From Ornithinimicrobium sediminis (GTDB lineage: Bacteria > Actinomycetota > Actinomycetes > Actinomycetales > Dermatophilaceae), in the NCBI RefSeq assembly GCF_021272345.1, contig NZ_JAJSDQ010000008.1, positions 39,489 to 103,488 of the forward strand: a stretch of 64,000 nt of DNA. The letters run 5' to 3'. This document shows, piece by piece, positions 57,017-64,000 of this stretch (its first letter is position 1; the number at the start of each line of letters is the position of its first letter). The notes beneath the pieces are model-generated. The model made no database searches, was not told the DNA's origin, and saw only the letters and a list, made by a program, of their open reading frames with translations. The position numbers and the translations under genes are program-made.

Positions 57017-57457
57017 TCAGCGCCCTACGAGGAAGGCTGTCACGGAGCCGCTGAACGTGACGTCCGTGCCGGCCGGCAACCCGAACTCGGGGTCGTCCTC
57101 TGGCAAGGTGAACGTCTCGGTGAACGTGCATGTGACCGTGGGTCGGGGGTTGCGTTGCGCGACGTTTCCGCCGCCTTTGAGGTCCTCGTCGGGGAAGGTC
57201 TCCTCGTAGACGTCGCCGTCTGGGGTGACGGCCCGGAAGCCGAAGTCGCCGAAGGCGATCGGGACCAGCACGTTGGTTGACCCGACGATACGACCCGGCG
57301 TCCAGTTGCCGTTGCCGTTGACCACGATGTCGTAGCTGTGGCCGTTGTCGCAGACGAGGGGGATGATCTCTGGCTCGGGCGGGGCGGCGGTGGCGGCTCC
57401 GGTGCCGCCCACCATCAGCGCGGCTGCGAGCACTGGCCCGAGGATGGTCTTGCGCAT
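57017..57457 (-). CDS. Secreted protein of unknown function, 146 aa
   Basis: The ATG at 57457 (GGAGAGAG upstream) opens a signal peptide: MRKTILGPVLAAALMVGGTG then ATAAPPEPE. The mature domain is about 120 residues, strand-rich, with two cysteines (LVCDNGHSYDIVVNG and TVTCTFTETFTL) that could form one disulfide. No enzyme motif is visible. A longer in-frame opening would place about 55 extra residues before the signal and was rejected. Confidence 0.75.
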   Translation of the reverse strand: MRKTILGPVLAAALMVGGTGAATAAPPEPEIIPLVCDNGHSYDIVVNGNGNWTPGRIVGSTNVLVPIAFGDFGFRAVTPDGDVYEETFPDEDLKGGGNVAQRNPRPTVTCTFTETFTLPEDDPEFGLPAGTDVTFSGSVTAFLVGR

Positions 57458-57728
57458 GGGGTCTCTCTCCTTCTCCCCCGAGCCCGGCCAGGCCCGTTGC
57501 CCGGCCCAGTACCAAAAAATGTAGCGCCGGACGACCGCTGGCGCCGCTGGAAAGGACCGCGACCAATCAGGGAGTTCGAGACTCATGAGACTGGTCCGCG
57601 CGGAGACATGAATGGTGTTCAGCACGGTGGCGACCAGTGCTGCCTTGCGACGCCGTGTGGCTAGCGGTGACGGTCGGCTCTAGGGGTGCTGGCTGGGGAC
57701 CTGGCGGGGCCTGCAACCCGTCTACTGA

Positions 57729-57989
57729 TCAGGGCCGGTACAGGTAGGACTCGCTCTCGTCGTAGCCGGACGACTCGCCCCAGAGGGGGCGAGTGGCTCG
57801 TTGCTGTCTTTGCCCCGCGAGGACGTCCACGACGGCTTCGACAGCCTTGACGCAGACCAGGATGACTGCGGCGAGTTCGCGTGCTTCTTCCAGGCCGGCG
57901 GTGGCGGTCTCGGGTGCGCGGCGTTTCAGTTCGCTGTAAGCGACGACGGACAGGGCTGCGGCTGCGGCGGTGCAGATGACGATGAGCAC
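57729..57989 (-). CDS. Small single-pass membrane protein, 86 aa
   Basis: An 86-residue protein with one N-terminal hydrophobic segment (MLIVICTAAAAALSVVAYSE) and a charged, helical remainder ending in GESSGYDESESYLYRP, a Tyr/Glu-rich tail. Its sequence is partly duplicated at 56679-56862. No function known. Confidence 0.65.
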   Translation of the reverse strand: MLIVICTAAAAALSVVAYSELKRRAPETATAGLEEARELAAVILVCVKAVEAVVDVLAGQRQQRATRPLWGESSGYDESESYLYRP

Positions 57990-58071
57990 GGTTGTCTCCC
58001 AAGTGGTGTGTGGTGGAGGGGTGGCCCGTCCCCCGGTACGGACGGGCCACCCCTGGGTGTGGCTGGTGGTG

Positions 58072-58953
58072 TCAGCGGACGGTGCGTCGGGCTCGTGCCT
58101 GTTCCTGCTGGTGGGCTCGGCGGGCTGCCCGGTTCATCGGGTCCCCGTTGGTGGACGCTGTGACGGGCTGCTCCACGGTGACCGCCTTGCCCTCCTGCTT
58201 CCGGGACGGTGGCTCTGTGGGACGGATGTCTGTCACCGTCGCCACTGCCGGCTCGGTCGGGGAGCCCTTGAGCACCGTGCGGACGCCCTGGTGCAGGCGC
58301 GGGTCGATCAGGAACGGCACGACCAATACTTCCAGGACCGCCCGGACCCAGACCGGGCCGACCAGGGCGTGCAGGAGCCGGTGGGCGACGACGGTGTGGC
58401 TGACCGGCCGGACCAGCTGGAGCGCGTCGGTCAGGACGGCCCGGGCGGTGTCGGTGGCCGGGCGGGTCTGGATGCCGAAGGCGACGAACCACAGGTAGGC
58501 GCCGGCCTTGCCCAGGCCGTCCCGGACCCGCAGGCCCGGTGTCCCCGCCCGGGCGAGCAGGGCGGACATGGAGACCCATGAATGCCGGGCGAGGTCGGCC
58601 ACCGTGTGCCCGGACGCTCGGGTGATCCGGGTCACGGCAGTGGTCACCGGGGGGGTGCTGAGGACGGCCGCAGCCAGTGGGACGACCCCGACGCGGCGCA
58701 CCAGGGTGAGCCCGCGGGCCAGGTGGGACCCCAGCCAGCCCAGGGCCGTGCTGTCCTGGACCTGGGTGAGCAGGGTGCGCCACTGGCGGACAACCCAGGT
58801 ACGTGCGCTGCGGGGGAGTGCCTGGGCGGTGTCCCGTGCCCTCCGTGCGGTGGCGCGCAGGTGCAGCAGGGACGCGAAGCGTCCCTTGCTGGTGACGAGC
58901 GGGGGCTGCTCTGGGACGGCGTAGAGCGGTGGGTAGGTGGGTGCTGTGCTCAT
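58072..58953 (-). CDS. Hypothetical protein, 293 aa
   Basis: A basic, Arg/Ala/Val-rich protein. The N-terminal third is highly basic with several Arg-rich helices; two hydrophobic stretches near residues 90-105 and 210-225 might touch the membrane. The C-terminus has the low-complexity NRAARRAHQQEQARARRTVR. No family is recognised; it shares its strand with the neighbouring DUF4192 gene. Confidence 0.6.
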   Translation of the reverse strand: MSTAPTYPPLYAVPEQPPLVTSKGRFASLLHLRATARRARDTAQALPRSARTWVVRQWRTLLTQVQDSTALGWLGSHLARGLTLVRRVGVVPLAAAVLSTPPVTTAVTRITRASGHTVADLARHSWVSMSALLARAGTPGLRVRDGLGKAGAYLWFVAFGIQTRPATDTARAVLTDALQLVRPVSHTVVAHRLLHALVGPVWVRAVLEVLVVPFLIDPRLHQGVRTVLKGSPTEPAVATVTDIRPTEPPSRKQEGKAVTVEQPVTASTNGDPMNRAARRAHQQEQARARRTVR

Positions 58954-59101
58954 GGTGTGGTTCCTTCTCGGGTGGGGCCGCGCGATGGCGGCCGGTGTGT
59001 CCCTGCCCGGGGTGGGCAGGGGGTTCTTGGGGGGATGGACATGACGAAGGCCCGCCGCTGTCAGCGGCAGGCCTGGGGTGTTCCGGTAGGGCGGGGTGGT
59101 C

Positions 59102-60172
59102 CTAGGGGTGGGGGTGGATGCCGAGCTCGACGACCCGGACCAGGAGCTGGGCGAGCCGGTAATCCGGGTCCGCGCGCAGTGCCCGGTCCAGGGCGACGCG
59201 TGCGGTCGCGCCGTCGCCGCGCCACCAGGCCAGGGAGGCCAGGACGGTCAGGGACGGGGTAGCCATCGGGTCGGGCAGGCAGGAGCACAGCTCGACCAGC
59301 CGTGCCTGCCGGCGCCGGTGGACCACCCCCTCCGGCTCACGCGGGTCGGTAGCGGCGGTGGCCTCGCACGTGCTGGCCCACACCCGGTCGAGGTGTGCGG
59401 TGATGTCCCGGACGGTGTCGCTGACCAGGTCCGCGGGGAGCAGTCCTGGGGTGAGCCAGGCGACGAGCCCGTCGCGGACGGTGACGTCCTTGAGGGAGAC
59501 CGCGGCCAGGGTGGCATCGATCGGGCTGACCGGTGCCGGCACCCTGTCAGGGGTCAGGATCCTGGCCCACGCGGCGAGCAGTTCGTCCTGGGAGTCGACG
59601 TCGCCACTGTCAGAGTCAGGGTCCACCGCCAGCAGGACGTCCACCAGGTCGGCGACAGCATCAGCGCGCGGGCCTGGTTCCACGGACCGGGCCAGGACGT
59701 CACGGTCACGGAGCGGGGTCATGCCGGCACCGACGAACTCCGCCGTGATGTGCGACGCGTCGACCGGGGCGGGCAGGGGCGTGCCCTCGGGCGGGCAGCA
59801 CCCGGGGTCAGGACAGTCGACCGACCACCAGCGCCCGTCGCGGACCACGATACGGTCCAGCACAGTGATGTCCGTGTCCTGGTCCAGCAGCGCTGCCAGC
59901 GCCTCCAGGACGGGGCGACTGCTGTCGGGGGTGGACTCGTAGCCGAGCAGGATGACCTTGTGGGCGTCGCTGCTGCGGATCGTCGGCAGCAGGGCCCCGG
60001 CGGCACCGTGGGCGTGCGCAGGCGCGGGTAGGTCGATGCGCTGGGTGAGGACGAGCCTGTTGTCGTGCAGGCAGAGCACGACGGCACTGTCGGTGGGGTG
60101 GAATCCCAGGACGAACGGGACGGCGGCGAGGATGTCGTCGGGGCTGGTCAGGGTGATGGTGTCGGTGGTCAT
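59102..60172 (-). CDS. DUF4192 domain protein
   Basis: A 356-residue protein beginning TSPDDILAAVPFVLGFHPTD, the start pattern of DUF4192, then SAVVLCLHDNRL. The C-terminal half is helical with a TPR-like ending (RGDGATARVALDRALRADPD). The family is widespread in actinobacteria and of unknown function. The ATG at 60172 was chosen because the motif starts there. An intrinsic-terminator-like hairpin lies in its 5' leader. Confidence 0.8.
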   Translation of the reverse strand: MTTDTITLTSPDDILAAVPFVLGFHPTDSAVVLCLHDNRLVLTQRIDLPAPAHAHGAAGALLPTIRSSDAHKVILLGYESTPDSSRPVLEALAALLDQDTDITVLDRIVVRDGRWWSVDCPDPGCCPPEGTPLPAPVDASHITAEFVGAGMTPLRDRDVLARSVEPGPRADAVADLVDVLLAVDPDSDSGDVDSQDELLAAWARILTPDRVPAPVSPIDATLAAVSLKDVTVRDGLVAWLTPGLLPADLVSDTVRDITAHLDRVWASTCEATAATDPREPEGVVHRRRQARLVELCSCLPDPMATPSLTVLASLAWWRGDGATARVALDRALRADPDYRLAQLLVRVVELGIHPHP

Positions 60173-60195
60173 GGTGGCTCCTGGAAGTGGGCATG

Positions 60196-60227
60196 AAAAA
60201 AGGCCCGTCACCGGGTGGTGACGAGCC
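60196..60227 (-). terminator. Intrinsic-terminator-like hairpin in DUF4192 leader
   Basis: On the minus strand the stem CGTCACC/GGTGACG with a 4-base loop is extended by GGC/GCC and followed by a run of six T (the A-tract at 60196-60201 on the plus strand). It sits 24 bp upstream of the DUF4192 start, so it would stop transcripts entering the gene. It may be an attenuator or the end of an upstream transcript. Confidence 0.7.
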
Positions 60228-60369
60228 GTGCTGCTGAGGGGGTTTTTCCAGCCCCAATGGTGGGCGTGGTTATCCCGTTCCTCGTGGTATTGATTATACC
60301 CCAGTATGGCGCACCGGGAAAGGGCAGGGATGCAGCATCCTCCTATTCTTCGTGAGGCATCATGGAAAC

Positions 60370-60801
60370 ATGAATGCCGTAGCCGCAAGTGACGGGTATG
60401 ACGTCGTTGATCTCCCGCGTGTGGAGGGTCGCCACCGCAATCGGGCTCTCGCCCATGCGCGGGCCAACCGTGCGCTGGCGATGCGCGCGCAGGGGATGAC
60501 GTACCAGGAGATCGCCGACGAGCTGGGCTACAGCAACCGGGGAGCCGTCCACCACGTCATCCACCGGGCATTGCAGCGCCAGGCCACCGAAGCGGCTGAG
60601 GAACTGCGCTACCTTGAGAACACCCGCCTCGATGCCCTCCAGCAGTCGCTCTGGGGCGCTGCGATGGATGGAGACGTCGAGGCCGCCACCGCGATCGTCC
60701 GCATCATCGCGGCACGCGTCCGCCTGAATGGACTCGCGGGTGCGGACATCAATGGTAGGTCCGCAGCCCCGGTTACGGTTGTGCAGCGCCGAAGCAACTG
60801 A
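60370..60801 (+). CDS. HTH protein, small-terminase-like
   Basis: A 143-residue protein. MTYQEIADELGYSNRGAVHH is a helix-turn-helix of the terminase-small-subunit/Trp-repressor kind. The C-terminal helix pair (RLDALQQSLWGAAMDGDVEA then ATAIVRIIAARVRL) is typical of phage terminase small subunits and related proteins. No large terminase is nearby, so it may be a regulator left from a phage-like element. The ATG at 60370 was chosen over an upstream one at 60352 with little effect on the domain. Confidence 0.7.
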   Translation: MNAVAASDGYDVVDLPRVEGRHRNRALAHARANRALAMRAQGMTYQEIADELGYSNRGAVHHVIHRALQRQATEAAEELRYLENTRLDALQQSLWGAAMDGDVEAATAIVRIIAARVRLNGLAGADINGRSAAPVTVVQRRSN

Positions 60802-61009
60802 TGGGGGTGGCGTTGTCTTCGAGGGTTGTCTGGCGGACGGCTGCGGAGAGGCGGTGGCTGCAAACAGCAGTGGTGCCGACACAGAGATAATGGGGCTCTC
60901 GGATAAGGACGAGGCGCTCGACCGGGCGTGAGCGGTTGGGCTGGAACTCGAGGCGTTGCCATGGGCGGCGCCGCGTGCCACTCTGGCAGGACGAGAGAGG
61001 CGGCATCCC

Positions 61010-61258
61010 ATGCCCGAGTTCATGGACGTTCACAGCGGAATGACCGGAGTCACGCCGGAAGCGCTCAACGAGGCGCACCAGGCTGACCTTGCGATCCAGG
61101 ACGAGGAGCAGGTCACTTTCAAGCATGCCTGGGCGGACCCCGAGTCGGGCACCGTTTTCTGCCTGTCAGAAGCGCCCAGCGCCGAGGCCGTTCAACGCAT
61201 CCACGAGCGGGCCGGCCACCCCGCCGACCACGTCTACGAGGTCCCGGTCCAGGCCTGA
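61010..61258 (+). CDS. SCO4226-like (DUF4242) small protein
   Basis: An 82-residue protein, MPEFMDVHSGMTGVTPEALN, then GTVFCLSEAPSAEAVQRIHE and RAGHPADHVYEV, close to Streptomyces SCO4226, a ferredoxin-fold dimer reported to bind nickel. The His/Asp residues of MDVHSG and the Cys of VFCLS are retained. A GAGAGAGG site precedes the ATG at 61010. It converges on the CHRD-like secreted gene. Confidence 0.85.
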   Translation: MPEFMDVHSGMTGVTPEALNEAHQADLAIQDEEQVTFKHAWADPESGTVFCLSEAPSAEAVQRIHERAGHPADHVYEVPVQA

Positions 61259-61328
61259 GCCCCGGGTTCCTAACAGACCTTCCTGCAGACGTCCGACTCT
61301 GCCGCTCGGAGGCAGGTGGTGGACGCGA

Positions 61329-61360
61329 CGATGGGCCACCGTGGTGACGGTGGCCCATCG
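61329..61360. terminator. Bidirectional hairpin terminator
   Basis: CGATGGGCCACCGT pairs with ACGGTGGCCCATCG across a 4-base loop. It lies between convergent genes ending at 61258 and 61396. No T-run is present, as is common for high-GC terminators. Confidence 0.75.
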
Positions 61361-61395
61361 TCGCTCATGGATGGGTCAGACTCGGCGAGGCCGGG

Positions 61396-62103
61396 TCAGT
61401 TGTCGACCTCGAGCACGCCACAGACGGCCGGGTCGGTCGCCTCGGCGGGCAGGCTCGCGTCAAGCTCGCTGGCACCCGCGCCGTCGAAGTCGTATGTGCC
61501 GTTGCCGTTGTAGTCCACACCGTGGATGACCAGGACGCCCTCACCTTCGCGGATGGCGTCGGCGATCTGCTTTGGGCTCCCGCCACCACCGGCGTAGCCG
61601 GTGCCGGCGACGTTGGTGAAGTTGATGTTGTCGCGGCTGTAGTGGTACGAGCCGCCCTCGGAGACCGGGAAGCGAGCGACGTCCAGGAAGCTGGCGGGTG
61701 TGGTGTCACCGGTGGTGGTGAGCGAGACGACGACGGGTCCGTATGCCGGCACCCCTTCGACGGTGTTGATGCGCCCGTCGCCGTTCGCATCCAGGTCCAA
61801 ACCTGGGCACTCGTTGAGGGCATCGTCGCCGTAGTGGATGTGCTGGGCGTGCGGGGCGTCCGGGCTCAGACCGTGGGCATGTACCTCGATGTGCTGAATC
61901 TTCTGGTTGCGCACGGTGGCGGTGGCGGTTCCTGATGCGCCCGAGCCGTTGAGCTCGTGCAAGTCCGCGCTGAGCATCACGGTCCTGTCGGCACCATTGC
62001 CGGATGGCTGCGGGTGGGCCGAGGCCGCCCCGGCCCCGAGTGCCGCTGAGGCGACCATCGCGAGAACCGAGGTGCCGAGGAAAGCTTGCCTGCGTCGATG
62101 CAT
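61396..62103 (-). CDS. Secreted CHRD-like protein (paralogue of 63048-63803)
   Basis: A 235-residue exported protein. MHRRRQAFLGTSVLAMVASA and AALGAGAASA form a signal peptide. The mature part has LNGSGASGTATATVRN, SPDAPHAQHIHYG (a CHRD-style His-rich turn), VVSLTTTGDTTPASF and VLVIHGVDYNGNGTYDFDGAGAS, then SLPAEATDPAVCG. The HxxHIHYG motif suggests metal binding; the biological role is unknown. It shares most of its motif order with the gene at 63048-63803 but lacks the C-terminal anchor. Confidence 0.8.
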   Translation of the reverse strand: MHRRRQAFLGTSVLAMVASAALGAGAASAHPQPSGNGADRTVMLSADLHELNGSGASGTATATVRNQKIQHIEVHAHGLSPDAPHAQHIHYGDDALNECPGLDLDANGDGRINTVEGVPAYGPVVVSLTTTGDTTPASFLDVARFPVSEGGSYHYSRDNINFTNVAGTGYAGGGGSPKQIADAIREGEGVLVIHGVDYNGNGTYDFDGAGASELDASLPAEATDPAVCGVLEVDN

Positions 62104-62284
62104 GAGGAGCTCCTAGAGGTGTGCGACCAGGGAGACGATCTCGATGGTTGAGTGGTATTCGAGGCCGCTCGCCAAACGGATTGGGGGGCTCTTGATCCCC
62201 GCACCACGATGCGTCACGACCGAGACCGGCGACGCGGTCGCTGGGGATAGAGGCTCATCCGCACCGAGTGCACTACGCCTCTAC

Positions 62285-62632
62285 GTCCCGCGCTCAGGTT
62301 CTCCTGCAGCGCGGGACCTTCCTGCTGAGCGCGACCGGGCGCCCCGTCAGGTCCACCCGGGGGTATGGCGCAGGGGAGGCTCTTGTGGGAGCTTCCGCTG
62401 GCGGGGCATCTTCTTGAGGTTGAGGGCCCCGCCGACCTCGCGTTGGAGTCCTGTCCACTTCTCCAGCGCGGGGCTTCCCTCACCCGGCCGGGCCAGGGGG
62501 CTTGCCTAGTGGTGTGGCGCGCTTCCGGCCCGCGTGGGACTGTGGAATCTCGGGGGGTAGGGGTGTCGCACCCGGGAGAGGGTGCTCGATGACCCCGGGG
62601 TCCCGCGCTGTGTTCCCCTGCACCAGCGCGGG
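62285..62632. repeat. Array 2: three hairpins, inverted relative to array 1
   Basis: Hairpins at 62285-62317, 62439-62474 and 62600-62632 use the same arm as array 1. Read on the minus strand, the 62600-62632 element and its spacer (GTGCGACACCCCTACCCCC, then CACAGTCCCA) match the 55076-55175 stretch, and the 62439-62474 element matches that at 54267-54307. The rest of 62104-63047 has no supported gene. This is the same repeat family, about 7 kb away and inverted. Confidence 0.85.
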
Positions 62633-63047
62633 GCCTCCCCGCCATGCGCCAGGGATGCTCCCACCCGGCACATGCGAATTGTTAGTCACTGAGTGCGGCT
62701 ACAAGTGCGCACGGCATCGGGCTGGTCGTCCAACCTTCGCTTGTGGCCCTACTTCGGTAGGGCTGGAGCGTCGTGAAGCCCAGGTAGTGTGGCACGCGCG
62801 TTGCGGTCATGCCCCTGGTGGGACGTTGGCACCGGCCCTGTCTCGGGACCCCAGGTATCGGAGGCCGGATGCCCAGGAGATGCCGTTGAGCGCTGGATGC
62901 TTGCCCGGTGTGTCGCGGACCGAACAGTGTTGTTCATCTAAGGGGTGGCTGGAAATGCGGCGGAGATCACATTTTTCGCTTATGGTTTTCGAAGTACCGG
63001 GTGTAGCGGCGTGGCAAGTGCGCCTACCGGGACTCCAAGGAGCACAC

Positions 63048-63803
63048 ATGCGTAAGCCCATGGCGGTTGCCGCCGCCCTCGCCCTACCCGTTCTCTTTCC
63101 CGCAGCAGCGCTGGCCGACGCCCATGACGGCGCGGAGACCTACGTCGCGCAGCTCGGCGCGCTGAACAGCTCGGGTGCCAGCGGTACCGCTGAGGTCACC
63201 TTGGAGGGTGACCAGCTGACCGTGATGGTGACCGCGTCCGGTCTGCTGGCCGACCAGCCGCATGCCCAGCACATCCACTACCCGGAGGAAGGCGAGGGCA
63301 GCTGCCCGACCGGCGACGCCGACGAGGACGGTGACGGCTTCGTCAACACCTCAGAGGGTGCACCGTTCTACGGTGGCATCGTCGTGTCGCTGACCACCGA
63401 GGGCGACGTCACCCCGGACAGCGGCCTGGCGATCGACCGGTTCCCCACGGCCCCCGGTGGTGAGGTGATGTACGAGCGCACCTTCACCGTCCCCGAGGGC
63501 TTCGACGCCGCCGAGGACCTGACCGAGTCGGTCATCGTCGTGCACGGCATCGACGCCAACGACAACGGTGAGTACGACATGGACGGCGCCGGGGCCAGCG
63601 ACCTGGACGAGTCCCTGCCGGCTGAGGCCACCAACCCGGCACTGTGTGGGGCGTTGAGCCCCGCGGGTGAGGGCGGGGTGCCCAGCGGCCTCGGTGGCAG
63701 CAACGGCATCGAGAACAGCGCACTGATGCTTGCCGGCGCAGGCAGCATCGCCGCCGCTGCCGGAGTCGTGCTCTACTCACGCCGCCGCAGCACCCAGGCC
63801 TGA
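63048..63803 (+). CDS. Secreted CHRD-like protein with C-terminal membrane anchor
   Basis: A 251-residue protein starting at ATG 63048, eight bases after an AAGGAG site. The signal peptide is MRKPMAVAAALALPVLFPAA then ALAD. The mature part matches the paralogue at 61396-62103 (NSSGASGTAEVT, QPHAQHIHYPEE, VVSLTTEGDVTP, VHGIDANDNGEYDMDGAGAS, SLPAEATNPALCG). It then adds a Gly-rich linker, a hydrophobic segment (ALMLAGAGSIAAAAGVVLYS) and RRRSTQA, so it is probably membrane-anchored at its C-terminus. There is no LPxTG. Confidence 0.82.
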   Translation: MRKPMAVAAALALPVLFPAAALADAHDGAETYVAQLGALNSSGASGTAEVTLEGDQLTVMVTASGLLADQPHAQHIHYPEEGEGSCPTGDADEDGDGFVNTSEGAPFYGGIVVSLTTEGDVTPDSGLAIDRFPTAPGGEVMYERTFTVPEGFDAAEDLTESVIVVHGIDANDNGEYDMDGAGASDLDESLPAEATNPALCGALSPAGEGGVPSGLGGSNGIENSALMLAGAGSIAAAAGVVLYSRRRSTQA

Positions 63804-64000
63804 CCCCGTGGTGCCACCGGACGGGCACGTCCCGGACCCTGCGCCCGTGACGGCGCCAGCGGTCCAGGGCGGCCCGTCCGGGAAGCACCGCACCCGTGGC
63901 GGTCACCGGCGTCACGCAGCGACTTGGACAGCCAGCGCTCGAGCCGCACCGCCTGGTCCCCGGCCATCGGCCGCGGCGGCACGTTCATCTCGATGTTGTA
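63773..64000 (-). CDS. Partial C-terminal fragment of a gene entering from the right edge
   Basis: On the minus strand a frame stays open to the window edge and reads YNIEMNVPPRPMAGDQAVRL at its left part, followed by a low-complexity Gly/Arg-rich end that overlaps the end of the plus-strand gene by 31 bp. It may be the 3' end of a real gene; the overlap and poor tail make it uncertain. Confidence 0.35.
   Translation of the reverse strand, partial: YNIEMNVPPRPMAGDQAVRLERWLSKSLRDAGDRHGCGASRTGRPGPLAPSRAQGPGRARPVAPRGQAWVLRRRE

Noticed and set aside
52730..60570. Possible second copy of the rnpB 3' end (short CATCCACC matches near 52738 and 60551)
   Set aside because: Matches are only about eight bases and lack the flanking rnpB sequence, so they are chance and do not define attR.

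Overview
The window is high-GC, mostly tightly packed DNA with GTG/ATG starts and stop-start overlaps. It looks like the chromosome of an actinobacterium of the order Micrococcales; an Intrasporangiaceae/Ornithinimicrobiaceae-type organism is my inference from protein flavour and synteny, not a measured placement.

Region 1 (1-29.4 kb) is core chromosome. It opens with the C-terminal part of an RHS-repeat protein, a lipoprotein, a DUF3145 protein and a GT4 glycosyltransferase. Next is a minus-strand fatty-acid synthesis cluster: a PucR/FasR-type regulator, fabD (with an extra C-terminal lipoyl/biotinyl-like domain), fabH, acpP, fabF and an accD-type carboxyltransferase. Then come two tandem glycerophosphodiester phosphodiesterase-like genes (the second has lost metal-binding residues), aceE, a DUF3052 gene, an ahpE-type peroxiredoxin, tRNA-Val(TAC), a Nif3-like gene, a coiled-coil zinc-ribbon gene and an RNase H/phosphatase fusion. 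The fabD/KAS/accD, PucR regulator, aceE, DUF3052 and ahpE order recalls the mycobacterial locus. Transsulfuration genes (cbs, metB), yaaA, a HAD phosphatase, arfB, carbonic anhydrase, a Tat-exported multicopper oxidase and a frameshifted RNB ribonuclease follow. The core block ends with rnpB, the RNase P RNA gene.

Region 2 (29.4-about 53 kb) is accessory. A tyrosine recombinase lies 30 bp past the 3' end of rnpB, so rnpB is the probable attachment site. Behind it are a zinc-ribbon protein, an excisionase-like gene and a translationally coupled chain leading to a primase-polymerase/AAA replication protein with a perfect 19-bp palindrome near its 3' end. A PD-(D/E)xK-like nuclease, a truncated gene and a 1137-aa protein of unknown function follow. 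A cluster of nucleic-acid-acting genes comes next: two DUF6994-like paralogues (one with an internal stop), a DUF6884/GIY-YIG fusion, a uracil-DNA glycosylase with an N-terminal YrhB/Imm35-like domain, an EcsC-like protein and an HhH-glycosylase-like protein. A frameshifted IS110 element, a two-gene module with a four-helix membrane protein, an IS1380 remnant and an AbiTii-like gene complete it. The content suggests a defence or mobile island.

Region 3 (about 53-64 kb) has a serine resolvase and then an unusual gene-free array of nine GC-rich hairpins. After decayed and duplicated gene fragments (S1-domain pseudogene), a secreted protein, a DUF4192 protein, an HTH protein and an SCO4226-like small protein, the hairpin array reappears in inverted orientation between two divergent paralogous secreted CHRD-like proteins. 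The arrays are the clearest sequence structure not explained by genes. I found no second attachment copy and no CRISPR array, so the right edge of the island is undefined.
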